Shown piece after piece: positions 1 through 8,419 of a stretch of 64,000 bases of DNA. Origin of the DNA: Peribacillus sp. FSL E2-0218 (GTDB taxonomy: Bacteria; Bacillota; Bacilli; Bacillales; DSM-1321); contig NZ_CP150304.1 of the NCBI RefSeq assembly GCF_037992945.1, forward strand, positions 3,475,501 through 3,539,500, in the 5' to 3' direction. Position 1 is the first letter of the stretch; the number at the start of each line of letters is the position of its first letter. A program made the position numbers and the translations under genes. The notes beneath the pieces are model-generated. The model was not told the DNA's origin. It worked only from the letters and a program-made list of their open reading frames with translations, and did not search any database.

Positions 1-661
1 GCACACCCATAAGCGGCTCGATCTTAATATAATAAATCCCGAAAATGACACCAGCTGCCCCCGCTAATGCGGAACCGATTGCAAAGGTGGCAGAGATCGT
101 GTTATTAACATTTATCCCCATCAGCTTGGCAGCATCCGCATCGAAGGAAACGGCACGCATCGCCTTGCCGATTTTGGTTTTATGGACGATGATTTGAAGA
201 ATGATCATTAAAACGACAGCGACTCCAAAGATCAATATCGATTGGCTATTGATCGATACTCCAAAAATATCGAACTTATCAGTCGGCAATACATCATTCG
301 GATAGGCTTCCGGTTGTGCGCCGCGGACATAGATGAAGCCATATTCGATCAACAGGGAAACCCCGATTGCCGTGATGAGTGCGGCGATCCGTGTTGCGTT
401 ACGCAATGGCTTGTAGGCAATGCGCTCGATCAATACTCCAAAGAGTGCACAGACCGTCATCGCAATTAACAAAGCCGGCACGAATGACAGATCCAGAACC
501 GTTATCGAATAAAACCCTACGAATGAACCAACCATGAAGACATCACCATGTGCAAAGTTAATCAATTTTACAATCCCGTAAACCATCGTATAACCGAGAG
601 CGATAAGGGCATAAATGCTTCCTAATGAAACCCCGTTTATTAACTGCTGTATCAATTCCAT
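1..661 (-). CDS. livH: Branched-chain amino acid ABC transporter permease LivH (3' end beyond window)
   Basis: The visible 220 codons begin MELIQQLINGVSLGSIYALI and run through several hydrophobic segments with the family sequence GYTMVYGIVKLINFAHGDVF near residues 23-42, typical of LivH inner-membrane permeases that pair with LivM to import leucine, isoleucine and valine. The ATG at 661 has a good Shine-Dalgarno (AAGGAGAG) 7 nt upstream. The C-terminus lies off the left edge. The gene follows the two livJ-like binding-protein genes on the same strand, and a hairpin at 763-799 may reduce its transcription relative to them. The permease family is clear; the exact substrate is inferred from the neighbours. 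Confidence 0.93.
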   Translation of the reverse strand, partial: MELIQQLINGVSLGSIYALIALGYTMVYGIVKLINFAHGDVFMVGSFVGFYSITVLDLSFVPALLIAMTVCALFGVLIERIAYKPLRNATRIAALITAIGVSLLIEYGFIYVRGAQPEAYPNDVLPTDKFDIFGVSINSQSILIFGVAVVLMIILQIIVHKTKIGKAMRAVSFDADAAKLMGINVNNTISATFAIGSALAGAAGVIFGIYYIKIEPLMGV

Positions 662-762
662 GTTCGACTCTCCTTGAAAAATCTAATTTTATAATGATCG
701 TCCAGACTCTTTCATTCCACTCATGGAAGTTTCAGCAACCTGGTATTCTGGAAAAATGAGAA

Positions 763-799
763 TTCGCCAGCGCCTTCTTATGGAAGAAGGGCCGGCGAA
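763..799 (-). terminator. Hairpin between the first livJ-like gene and livH
   Basis: A stem with TTCGCC/GGCGAA ends and a CCAT loop is followed on the minus strand by TTCTCATTTTTC. The imperfect U-tract suggests partial termination, which would give more binding protein than permease. Confidence 0.6.
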
Positions 800-820
800 G
801 GGTTGGACTTTTTTTCGGTA

Positions 821-1999
821 TTAAGGATTGATCTTTGTGTTGAATACTTGTTTTCCGTCTTTGAATTCAAGGATGGTAGCTGATTTGATCGGATTATGTT
901 TTTCATCCAATGTAAAGGTACCAGTTACAAGCTGAAGATTTTTCGTTTTTTCCAGCGCTTCTTTGATCTTTGTCGGTTCCGCTGAACCAGCACGCTTGAT
1001 TGCATCCGCTAGGAAATATCCTGTGTCATAGCCAAGTGCGTTAAAGGCATCCGGAGATTTATCTTTGTATTTCGCCTTGAATGCAGACACAAAATTCTGA
1101 ATTTTCTCATCAGGATCTCCTGAAGAATAGTGGTTCGTGATGTACGTTTTATTCAACGCCTTTGCACCGGCAATTTCCACTAGCTTAGGGGAATCCCAGC
1201 CGTCGCCGCCCATGAACGGAACATCCAGTCCAGTTTCCCGTGCCTGTTTCACGATCAAGCCAGCTTCCTCATAGTAACCAGGAAGGAAGATGAAATCCGG
1301 TTTCGCTGATTTCAGGCGAGTCAATGTGGAGCGGAAATCGGTATCCTTTGCAATGTAGGCTTCCTCTGCGACGATCTTTCCGCCATTTTTTTCGAATTGC
1401 TCTTTAAAGGCTGCCGCTAATCCTTTTGAATAATCGCTTGCGCTGTCGATATAGATGGCTGCACTTTTCGCTTTGATTTCTTTGGACGCGAAATTCGCAG
1501 CAACCGTTCCTTGGAACGGATCGATGAAGCTTGTCCTGAAGATGTAGTCGTTCAATTTATCTTTGCTGAAAGTGATTTCCGGGCTTGTACCTGAAGGCGA
1601 GATGACCGGGACTTTATTATCCTGTGCAATTTGCACCTGTGCAATCGAGTTCGTGCTTGTCGCCGCACCTACGATCGCCGCCACCTTATCTTGTGAGGTA
1701 AGCTTGATTGCCCCGCTTGTTGCTTCGGATGCTTCGGATTTATTATCGACTTTGATAAGTTTGATTTTTTTACCGTCAATGCCTTCTTTATTGATTTCCT
1801 CTGTCGCCAGCTCAAGGCCTTCGGCAATCGATTGGCCATAAGAGGCTACACCGCCTGATAATTCAAGGTTGACACCGATCTTGATCGTATCACCGTCCCC
1901 GCTCGATTTATCTGATGAACCAGAGCCGCCGCAACCCGCTAGCATGCCTGCCGCAAGTGTTAGAGAAAGAAATGCACCTGCTAGTTTTTTCTTCTTCAT
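821..1999 (-). CDS. Branched-chain amino acid ABC transporter substrate-binding lipoprotein (copy A)
   Basis: LivJ-like periplasmic-binding-protein type I fold, 392 aa. The signal peptide MKKKKLAGAFLSLTLAAGML ends in the lipobox LAGC with acceptor Cys23, followed by a Ser/Gly linker, so the protein should be anchored outside the membrane. The family sequences KIGVNLELSGGVASYGQ and LGYDTGYFLADAIKRAG are visible. The start was set at the MKKKK methionine because GGGGGGA lies just upstream; the frame stays open 13 codons further. It is closely similar to copy B at 2636-3820, so the pair is a tandem duplication. It precedes livH. Specificity for leucine, isoleucine or valine is inferred from the family and from livH. 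Confidence 0.92.
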   Translation of the reverse strand: MKKKKLAGAFLSLTLAAGMLAGCGGSGSSDKSSGDGDTIKIGVNLELSGGVASYGQSIAEGLELATEEINKEGIDGKKIKLIKVDNKSEASEATSGAIKLTSQDKVAAIVGAATSTNSIAQVQIAQDNKVPVISPSGTSPEITFSKDKLNDYIFRTSFIDPFQGTVAANFASKEIKAKSAAIYIDSASDYSKGLAAAFKEQFEKNGGKIVAEEAYIAKDTDFRSTLTRLKSAKPDFIFLPGYYEEAGLIVKQARETGLDVPFMGGDGWDSPKLVEIAGAKALNKTYITNHYSSGDPDEKIQNFVSAFKAKYKDKSPDAFNALGYDTGYFLADAIKRAGSAEPTKIKEALEKTKNLQLVTGTFTLDEKHNPIKSATILEFKDGKQVFNTKINP

Positions 2000-2098
2000 A
2001 AATAATCCCCCCATTTTGTAATCAGAGCTCTGATGCATGAATAATTATTCATGACGCCTCAGAAATTTTTGATTAGATGAAATGTTTAAAATTAAATT

Positions 2099-2142
2099 AA
2101 TATTTCGAAAAATAGTTTACCGCATAATTTTCATTCCGTCTA
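2099..2142 (-). promoter_or_regulatory. Promoter and CodY-like box of livJ-like copy A
   Basis: On the minus strand, TAGACG (2137-2142) and TAAACT (2114-2119) are 17 nt apart. The same arrangement stands upstream of copy B. A sequence resembling the CodY box AATTTTCWGAAAATT with several mismatches covers 2099-2113, just downstream of the -10. CodY control is inference. The rest of the intergenic stretch (about 2143-2530) is AT-rich with no gene I can support. Confidence 0.5.
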
Positions 2143-2534
2143 TACAATAATAGTGAGAAAATTTCGTTAAATAGGATATTTTTCATAGACCATAAGGTGT
2201 CGATTTTATATCCCTATATTTAAAATATTAAGAAAATTCTTATATTTATCAGAAAAAACAGATAATTAAGTTATATTAATATCGTAATTTCTGCCTTTTT
2301 TACCCAAAATATTTTATTCATCCCCCTATCATTTTCTCCCTTTTACTTACATTTTTCCCAATATAATTGCACGTCGATAGGGAATTAAACCCAGTATATC
2401 CCTTCCAATTTTGTCTTAATTCCTATTTCAAAATTGAATTATACTATCTTGGATGTATAAAATACTGCATGAAACTTCTAATCTTCTTTTAGCCGCCTTA
2501 TAGATTTTGCATATACATTCTAGAAAAAATCCCG

Positions 2535-2561
2535 CAAAAAAACCGCCCTCTGGCGGTTCAG
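2535..2561 (-). terminator. Intrinsic terminator after livJ-like copy B
   Basis: Minus-strand stem GAACCGCC, loop AGAG, then GGCGGTTTTTTT, lying 75 nt past the stop codon of copy B. It makes copy B a separate transcript. Confidence 0.85.
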
Positions 2562-2635
2562 TGTCCTCTCTTCACTGGTTAGTGTAGTTTAAGTGAATAT
2601 AAAATAGGGGGAGCCTGTCCCCCTATCCAAGTAGA

Positions 2636-3820
2636 TTATGGATTGATTTTTGTCTTGAATGTTTGTTTGCCATCCACGTATTCCAGGATGGTGGCCGATT
2701 TGATGGGATCATGATTTTTATCGAGGTTCAGTGTACCTGAAACTAATTGAAGATCCTTGACATCTTCCAATGCTTTCCTGATTTTTTCTGATGATGCATC
2801 GCCAGACCTTTTGATGGCATCCGCCAGATAGTATCCAGTATCATAGCCAAGCGCGGCAAAGGCATCCGGTGTTTTATTGTACTCCTTTTTGAAGGCGGCA
2901 ACGAAATCCTGGATTTTTGCATCTTCATCTTCTGGTGAATAGTGATTGGTGATATACGTATTTTTCAAAGCGTCGGCGCCGGCAATTTCAACGACCTTCG
3001 GTGAATCCCAGCCATCTCCGCCCATGAAAGGAAGGTCTATGCCATTTTCCCGGGCCTGCTTCAAGATCAATCCGACTTCTTCATAATAACCAGGAAGGAA
3101 GACGAACTCTGGCTTGGCCGATTTAATACGTGTCAATGTCGAGCGGAAATCCGTATCTTTTGTGACATAGGCCTCTTCCGCTACGATTTTGCCACCTTTG
3201 GCAGTGAACGCCTCTTTAAAGGCAGCGGCCAACCCTTTGGAATAGTCACTTGCGCTATCCACATAGATCGCAGCTGTCTTCGCCCCTACTTCGTCAGAAG
3301 CGAAATTGGCTGCAACCGTTCCTTGAAACGGATCGATGAAGCACGTCCTGAACACATAATCATTTACTTTTCCAGCTTTATTGGTGATGTCGGGGTTTGT
3401 TGCCGTCGGTGTGATTAAAGGAACCTTATTATCCTGCGCGACCTGAACCTGTGCCAATGTGTTCGTGCTTGTAGCCGAACCGACCACAGCCACTACCTTG
3501 TCCTGACTGACCAGTTTAATCGAGCCGCTTGTCGCTTCTGCCGCATCGGATTTATTATCAACCTTGACGATTTTCAGTTTTTTTCCGTTGATGCCCTCTT
3601 TATTAATTTCAGCGATGGCCAGTTTCAAACCATCTGCAGCCGATTGGCCGAATGATGCCGTACCTCCTGACAGCTCAAGGTTGGCTCCGATTTTAATCGT
3701 GTCACCCGAATTGGATGAACCTCCGCTTGAACTGCTGGTTTTCGAGTCGCCGCAACCTGCGAGCACCCCAGCAACCAATGAAAGTGATAGAAACACTCCT
3801 GCTAGCTTCTTCTTCTTCAT
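2636..3820 (-). CDS. Branched-chain amino acid ABC transporter substrate-binding lipoprotein (copy B)
   Basis: 394 aa paralogue of the 821-1999 protein. It has the same KKKK signal peptide, lipobox LAGC with Cys23, a Ser-rich linker and a two-lobed binding-protein fold (KIGANLELSGGTASFGQ near the N-terminus, LGYDTGYYLADAIKRSGD near the C-terminus). Differences are scattered over the whole length, so this is an established duplicate rather than an assembly artefact. The ATG at 3820 has AAGGGGG upstream. It has its own promoter and terminator, so it can be expressed apart from copy A and livH. The two copies may differ in ligand preference; nothing visible decides this. Confidence 0.92.
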   Translation of the reverse strand: MKKKKLAGVFLSLSLVAGVLAGCGDSKTSSSSGGSSNSGDTIKIGANLELSGGTASFGQSAADGLKLAIAEINKEGINGKKLKIVKVDNKSDAAEATSGSIKLVSQDKVVAVVGSATSTNTLAQVQVAQDNKVPLITPTATNPDITNKAGKVNDYVFRTCFIDPFQGTVAANFASDEVGAKTAAIYVDSASDYSKGLAAAFKEAFTAKGGKIVAEEAYVTKDTDFRSTLTRIKSAKPEFVFLPGYYEEVGLILKQARENGIDLPFMGGDGWDSPKVVEIAGADALKNTYITNHYSPEDEDAKIQDFVAAFKKEYNKTPDAFAALGYDTGYYLADAIKRSGDASSEKIRKALEDVKDLQLVSGTLNLDKNHDPIKSATILEYVDGKQTFKTKINP

Positions 3821-3877
3821 TTGAAACCCCCTTGTTTGGTATGTTCTTTCAGATCATTAGAATATCTGAATAAAAAT

Positions 3878-3920
3878 AATATTCTGAAAACAGTTTATCT
3901 CATTCTTTCGACCCCGTCTA
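3878..3920 (-). promoter_or_regulatory. Promoter and CodY-like box of livJ-like copy B
   Basis: TAGACG (3915-3920) and TAAACT (3892-3897) are 17 nt apart on the minus strand. The box TGTTTTCAGAATATT (3878-3892) matches the CodY consensus AATTTTCWGAAAATT at 12 of 15 positions and starts at the -10. This placement would suit repression by CodY when branched-chain amino acids are plentiful. Confidence 0.55.
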
Positions 3921-3973
3921 TATGATCTGGATAAAAAAGTTATTTAAAGGGAATATCTACTATTTCCATGCAC

Positions 3974-4003
3974 AAAAAAACTGACTCTGCTAGAGTCAGT
4001 TTT
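3974..4003 (-). terminator. Intrinsic terminator after tcdA
   Basis: Minus-strand stem ACTGACTCT / AGAGTCAGT followed by TTTTTTTG, starting about 10 nt past the tcdA stop codon. Confidence 0.9.
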
Positions 4004-4011
4004 GAAGCTCA

Positions 4012-4773
4012 TCAATCGTTTACACGTCGGACGTCCACTTCTTTTAGTAGATCATTGATCACCCAGCTGGCTGCAATCAATCCAGCTACGGATGGCACGA
4101 ATGCATTCGAGGACGGCGGCATTTGGGCTTTACGGATTTTTGCTTCGTCATTGCCGACTTCTTTGCGAACATCCTCACGAATGACGATCGGACTTTCGTC
4201 GGAGAAAACAACCGGAATTCCCTTTGTGATGCCCTCTTTACGCAATCTTGTACGGATGACCTTCGCAAGCGGGTCGGTATGCGTTTTGGAAATATCGGCA
4301 ATTTGAAAACGTGTCGGGTCCATTTTGTTAGCGGCCCCCATGCTTGAAATCACCTTGATATTCCGCTTCAGGCACTCCTTCATCACATGCATCTTATATA
4401 TCACCGTATCGGAGGCATCAATGACATAATCGAGGCCATAACTGAAAAACTCTTCAAACGTTTCTTCTGTATAAAACATTTTCAGGGCGATCACTTCGCA
4501 GTCTGGATTGATGTCTTGAATGCGATTTTTCATCAATTCCGCCTTCGGTTGGCCGACTGTAGATAAAAGAGCATGAATCTGCCTGTTTACATTGGTGATG
4601 TCGACATCGTCCTTATCCACTAGAATGATACGGCCGATCCCGGTACGGGCCAATGCTTCAGCTGAAAAAGACCCTACACCGCCTACCCCTAGGACAGCCA
4701 CGGTCGTGTTTTTCAGTAAATCAATGCCTTCCTTGCCAATTGCTAATTCATTACGTGAAAACTGATGCAGCAT
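4012..4773 (-). CDS. tcdA: tRNA threonylcarbamoyladenosine dehydratase TcdA
   Basis: E1-like (ThiF/MoeB superfamily) enzyme, 253 aa, which cyclises the t6A37 modification of ANN-decoding tRNAs to ct6A using ATP. The nucleotide-binding glycine motif GVGGVG is at residues 29-34, followed by the acidic strand LVDKDDVDITNVNRQ. ASDTVIYKMHVMKECLKR and the C-terminal SNAFVPSVAGLIAASWV match the TcdA/CsdL subfamily rather than MoeB. The start has GGAGTTG upstream. In B. subtilis the orthologue yrvM also lies downstream of hisS-aspS; here an M20 peptidase gene and 6S RNA lie between. Confidence 0.93.
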   Translation of the reverse strand: MLHQFSRNELAIGKEGIDLLKNTTVAVLGVGGVGSFSAEALARTGIGRIILVDKDDVDITNVNRQIHALLSTVGQPKAELMKNRIQDINPDCEVIALKMFYTEETFEEFFSYGLDYVIDASDTVIYKMHVMKECLKRNIKVISSMGAANKMDPTRFQIADISKTHTDPLAKVIRTRLRKEGITKGIPVVFSDESPIVIREDVRKEVGNDEAKIRKAQMPPSSNAFVPSVAGLIAASWVINDLLKEVDVRRVND

Positions 4774-4884
4774 ATATATTCAACTCCAATAAATTCTGTT
4801 CTTATTTAGCTTCCCAATTAACAATATATCATAAACATCATTAATGACAAGCGAAATATGAGCAGTCCAATCGGAATTAGTTTT

Positions 4885-6033
4885 CTAGTTCATTTTTGAT
4901 AATTTTTGAATGACGGTCGCCAGCAGCAAAGTCCGTTCTGCCAGGCTCGGTATTTCCAGATATTCTTCTTCACTGTGAGCGTTCCCGCCAATCGGTCCCA
5001 GCCCATCCACTGTCGGGATACCCAACTCGGCCGTAAAGGAAGCATCCGAACCGCCGCCCGTGGCCGTATCGGTGATATGGATGCCGATCTCCTTCCCCGC
5101 TTGGCGAATGGTCTCCAAAAGCATATTCGTTTTCTCGGTCTTTTCCATCGGAGACCGATCCATTTTCCCGGTCAATGTCGTTTTCGTTCCTGGAATGTAT
5201 GACTTGGCACAAATTTTTTTCATTTGCTTAAGAATGACATCTTCCTGCCTTTTTTCCGTGATCCGTACATCGACAAAACCGGCCGCATGAGAAGCGATGG
5301 TATTCACCGCAGAGCCCCCCTCGATCATGCCGACATTGACGCTGATCCCCTTCTTCCGATCATTCAATTGATGTAAGTCAATGATCTTATGCGCCAATTC
5401 CTCAATGGCACTTCTTCCCTTTTCAGGCTCGATCCCCGAATGGGCCGCCACTCCGGCTATATCTAACTTGAATTGGCCGCAGCCTCGTCTCGCCGTGACC
5501 AAAGACCCATCCACCCTTGCCGGTTCGAGAACCAACGCATACTTCTTTTTCGCCGCCTTTTCAGCTATGAGGGAAGATGACGACGGAGAACCAATCTCCT
5601 CATCACTGTTCAAAATGATTTGAACATGCTTATAGCCTGTCTGCCCCGTCTGCTTCAAGCAAAGGATCGCATAAAAGATCGCGACCAAGCTCGCCTTCAT
5701 ATCAGCCACACCAGGCCCAAAAGCCCGATTTCCCTTTACTTTGAAAGGACGCTTCAGCGCCGTCCCCTCAGGAAAAACCGTATCCATATGCGCGACAACC
5801 AAAATATGAGGCTGAACCGCTTCACGATGCTGAATGACCAGCTGATTCCCATAATCCTTTTGCTTCACGATATCCACAATAAAATCCAAACCTTCAAACT
5901 TCGCCTTCAATATCAAGCCAATTTCATCTATGCCCTTTTTTGTATAAGATCCGCTATCGATATTCACCAGCTGCTCCACTAGCTGCAGCATCTCTTTCCG
6001 CTTAGCATTCAATAAGTCTCTCAAAGCCCTCAC
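4885..6033 (-). CDS. M20 family zinc metallopeptidase (carboxypeptidase G2-like)
   Basis: 382 aa. Metal-binding motifs of the M20 clan are visible: HMDTVFP (His82, Asp84), GVADMK (Asp111), the DEE general-base/ligand pair (Glu145, Glu146), and the C-terminal VDGLGPIGGNAHS motif with the last histidine. HSGIEPEKGRSAIEEL marks the dimerisation lid domain. It is closest in pattern to glutamate carboxypeptidases that remove C-terminal glutamate, but the substrate cannot be read from sequence. It is probably cytosolic, as there is no signal peptide. The start is a GTG at 6033 preceded by GGAAGGAAAG. It has its own promoter region with a palindrome (6070-6090). Confidence 0.88.
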   Translation of the reverse strand: MRALRDLLNAKRKEMLQLVEQLVNIDSGSYTKKGIDEIGLILKAKFEGLDFIVDIVKQKDYGNQLVIQHREAVQPHILVVAHMDTVFPEGTALKRPFKVKGNRAFGPGVADMKASLVAIFYAILCLKQTGQTGYKHVQIILNSDEEIGSPSSSSLIAEKAAKKKYALVLEPARVDGSLVTARRGCGQFKLDIAGVAAHSGIEPEKGRSAIEELAHKIIDLHQLNDRKKGISVNVGMIEGGSAVNTIASHAAGFVDVRITEKRQEDVILKQMKKICAKSYIPGTKTTLTGKMDRSPMEKTEKTNMLLETIRQAGKEIGIHITDTATGGGSDASFTAELGIPTVDGLGPIGGNAHSEEEYLEIPSLAERTLLLATVIQKLSKMN

Positions 6034-6069
6034 AACTTTCCTTCCATGGCTTATGATTTTTCAACCTTA

Positions 6070-6090
6070 CTATAATTTACGAAATTATAG
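6070..6090. promoter_or_regulatory. Palindromic operator candidate upstream of the M20 peptidase gene
   Basis: Two 9-nt arms CTATAATTT / AAATTATAG surround ACG. The arms contain -10-like TATAAT and TATAGT hexamers on the minus strand about 40-60 nt before the GTG start. A factor bound here would cover the -10 region. The bound protein is unknown. Confidence 0.35.
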
Positions 6091-6175
6091 GATGGAATGT
6101 TACTTAAATGGGGCATATTTAACGATAATTCCAGCTTTTTGGTGACCGCTGCAACGCTCTTGGACGAAAACGGCG

Positions 6176-6301
6176 AATTACTCGTGAGTTTGGTGGGTTT
6201 TGCTTGAGAATTTCGGGATTTTATTCGTGACTTTGGCGACTTTATTCGTGATTTTCGGGATTTACTCGCGAATTGATGCCATTTATTCGTGAATTGCGGC
6301 T
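6176..6301. repeat. Six tandem 21-bp degenerate repeats
   Basis: Six 21-bp units with consensus near TTTATTCGTGAATTTCGGG, plus a partial seventh, lie between the 6S RNA terminator and the M20 peptidase gene. Because the period is a multiple of three, the array keeps a 94-codon frame open on the minus strand (6051-6335) rich in Lys, Ser, Arg and Asn. I regard that frame as a by-product. Confidence 0.7.
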
Positions 6302-6322
6302 GTTTGTTCGTTTTTGAGCGCA

Positions 6323-6351
6323 CAAAAAAACCCATGTTATGAACATGAGTT
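6323..6351 (-). terminator. Intrinsic terminator of 6S RNA
   Basis: Minus-strand stem ACTCATGTT / ACATGGGT with a CATA loop followed by TTTTTTTG, beginning about a dozen nt past the closing stem of the 6S RNA. Confidence 0.85.
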
Positions 6352-6361
6352 GCTTTGTGAT

Positions 6362-6558
6362 GTATAAGAGTCCCAATTGTGCCGTTTACGCCTTTGTTTT
6401 GAACCCGCTCTCCGCAGGTGGGTGCTCGGTTCCTCGCGTTTGTAAGTCCTCCTCGAGGGGAGGCATGTACGCGGCCAGGAAACTAGTGCTCCCGGTAACT
6501 ATAAGTGTTCGGTCAAAACTTATAGGTTAAAGAACGAACACATCAGGACTCTTACTTG
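6362..6558 (-). ncRNA. ssrS: 6S RNA (SsrS/BsrA type)
   Basis: About 195 nt. The ends close as AAGAGTCC (5') with GGGACTCTT (3'). The interior carries sequences I associate with Bacillus 6S-1 RNA: TAAGTTTTGACCGAACA, GTTACCGGGAG, and GCACCCACCTGC ... GCGGGTTCAAA. The long, interrupted hairpin mimics an open promoter and sequesters sigma-A RNA polymerase in stationary phase. Its position just downstream of aspS matches bsrA of B. subtilis. It has its own promoter and terminator. The exact ends are estimates. Confidence 0.88.
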
Positions 6559-6566
6559 TTGAAAAC

Positions 6567-6596
6567 ATCATATCATAATGCTTTGTTCCGTTTCAA
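6567..6596 (-). promoter_or_regulatory. Sigma-A promoter of 6S RNA
   Basis: TTGAAA (6591-6596) and TATGAT (6567-6572) are 18 nt apart, placing the start of transcription a few bases before the RNA's closing stem. A second TATGAT overlaps at 6572-6577 with a 13-nt spacing that would be too short. Confidence 0.7.
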
Positions 6597-6637
6597 GAGA
6601 AAGCATCTAGGTATTTTTTCATATTTTTCCCAGCCTT

Positions 6638-8407
6638 TTATTTCTTTAAGGCGGCCAGTCTTAGGCTTAGTTCTGCCAGTTGCTTGTCGCTTACGGCACT
6701 CGGGGCGTCAACGAGCAGGTCGCTTGCGCTTGCGGTTTTCGGGAACGCGATGGTGTCACGCAGATTCGTGCGGCCTGCAAGCAGCATGACCATGCGGTCC
6801 AGTCCAAGGGCGATTCCGCCATGCGGAGGCGTGCCGTATTCGAAGGCATCCATCAGGAAGCCGAATTGTGCGTTCGCTTCTTCTTCTGTGAACCCAAGCA
6901 CTTTGAACATTTTTTCCTGGACGTCACGTTCGAAGATACGCAGTGATCCACCGCCAAGCTCATAGCCGTTCAAGACGAGGTCATATGCTTGGGCACGGAC
7001 GCTTGCCGGATCTGATTCCAGTTTGTCCATGTCTTCGCGGAATGGCATCGTGAATGGATGGTGTGCGGCATAGTAGCGTCCTTCTTCTTCGTCATATTCG
7101 AATAGTGGCCAATCGGTTACCCAAAGGAAGTTGAATTTGCTTTGATCGATCAAGCCTCTTTCTTTGCCGAGCTTGTTGCGAAGCGCTCCAAGTGCATCGG
7201 CGACGATTCCCTTCTTGTCTGCGACGAATAAGATTAAATCGCCCACTTCCGCTTCCAATGCAGAAACTAATTGCTGCTGGTCTTCAGCGAAGAATTTGGC
7301 GATGGGTCCTTTTACGCCGTCTGCTTCCACTTTCAGCCAGGCCAAGCCTTTTGCGCCGTAGATGGCGGCAAATTCAGCCAATGCATCGATATCTTTACGT
7401 GAATAGTCGGCGTTTCCGTCCTTGACGACGATCGCTTTAACTTGCCCGCCGCTTGCAACGGCGCCAGTGAATACTTTAAAGTCGCTGTCTTTGACGATTT
7501 CGGATACGTCTTTAAGTTCCATCCCGAAACGTGTATCCGGTTTGTCGGAACCATAACGGCCCATCGCTTCATTGTAGGTCATTCTAGGGAATGGCAGGGC
7601 CACGTCCAGTCCTTTTACATCCTTCATCACTTTCGCCATCATGTTTTCTGCCGTGTTAATGATATCTTCTTGGCTCATGAAGCTTGTTTCGATATCGATT
7701 TGGGTGAATTCGGGCTGTCTGTCAGCACGTAAATCTTCATCACGGAAGCAGCGGGCAATTTGATAATAACGTTCGAAGCCGGATACCATCAATAGCTGCT
7801 TGAAGATTTGCGGTGACTGTGGAAGTGCATAGAATTCGCCTTCGTGTACACGGCTAGGCACTAAATAATCGCGTGCCCCTTCCGGTGTGCTTTTCGTTAA
7901 GATAGGTGTTTCGATATCAAGGAAGCCTTCGCCGTCCAAATAATCGCGGATCGCCTTTGTTGTTTGGTTACGCATTTTCAACGTTTCGAACATGGCCGGA
8001 CGACGCAGGTCCAAATAACGGTATTTCAAGCGGATATCTTCTGAAACATCCGTTCTCTCATCAATGATGAAAGGAGGGGTTTTTGCTTCATTTAATATCG
8101 TTACGCTTTCGGCTTGAACTTCGACGGTCCCGGTTGTTACATTCGGGTTGATGTTGGCTTCATCACGCTTGATGACTGTGCCTTGGATATCAAGGACATA
8201 TTCATTACGGATTTTTTCCGCAGTGGCCAAGGCTGCTGCCGAAATATCAGGATTGAAAACGACTTGCACGACACCGCTTCTGTCACGAAGGTCGATGAAG
8301 ATGACTCCGCCCAAATCGCGTCGTTTTTGTACCCAACCCTTTAATGTTACTTTTTCACCAATAGCTGCTTCTGTTACTTCTCCATTGAAGTATGTTCTGC
8401 CAAACAT
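6638..8407 (-). CDS. aspS: Aspartyl-tRNA synthetase
   Basis: Class IIb synthetase of the bacterial type, 589 aa. The N-terminal OB-fold anticodon-binding domain (GWVQKRRDLGGVIFIDLRDR) is followed by the catalytic core with QSPQIFKQLLM and FRDEDLRADRQPEFTQID (motif 2), the bacterial GAD insertion, and motif 3 (GLDRMVMLLAGRTNLRDTI). It charges tRNA-Asp. Whether it also charges tRNA-Asn for GatCAB amidation cannot be settled by eye. It is cotranscribed with hisS, whose stop codon is 12 nt upstream, so it shares the T-box leader. 6S RNA follows immediately downstream. Confidence 0.97.
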   Translation of the reverse strand: MFGRTYFNGEVTEAAIGEKVTLKGWVQKRRDLGGVIFIDLRDRSGVVQVVFNPDISAAALATAEKIRNEYVLDIQGTVIKRDEANINPNVTTGTVEVQAESVTILNEAKTPPFIIDERTDVSEDIRLKYRYLDLRRPAMFETLKMRNQTTKAIRDYLDGEGFLDIETPILTKSTPEGARDYLVPSRVHEGEFYALPQSPQIFKQLLMVSGFERYYQIARCFRDEDLRADRQPEFTQIDIETSFMSQEDIINTAENMMAKVMKDVKGLDVALPFPRMTYNEAMGRYGSDKPDTRFGMELKDVSEIVKDSDFKVFTGAVASGGQVKAIVVKDGNADYSRKDIDALAEFAAIYGAKGLAWLKVEADGVKGPIAKFFAEDQQQLVSALEAEVGDLILFVADKKGIVADALGALRNKLGKERGLIDQSKFNFLWVTDWPLFEYDEEEGRYYAAHHPFTMPFREDMDKLESDPASVRAQAYDLVLNGYELGGGSLRIFERDVQEKMFKVLGFTEEEANAQFGFLMDAFEYGTPPHGGIALGLDRMVMLLAGRTNLRDTIAFPKTASASDLLVDAPSAVSDKQLAELSLRLAALKK

Positions 8408-8419
8408 GGTATTTCCCCC

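Noticed and set aside
6051..6335. 94-codon minus-strand frame over the 21-bp repeats
   Set aside because: Lys/Ser/Arg/Asn low-complexity translation dictated by the repeat; it begins inside the 6S RNA terminator and has no ribosome site.
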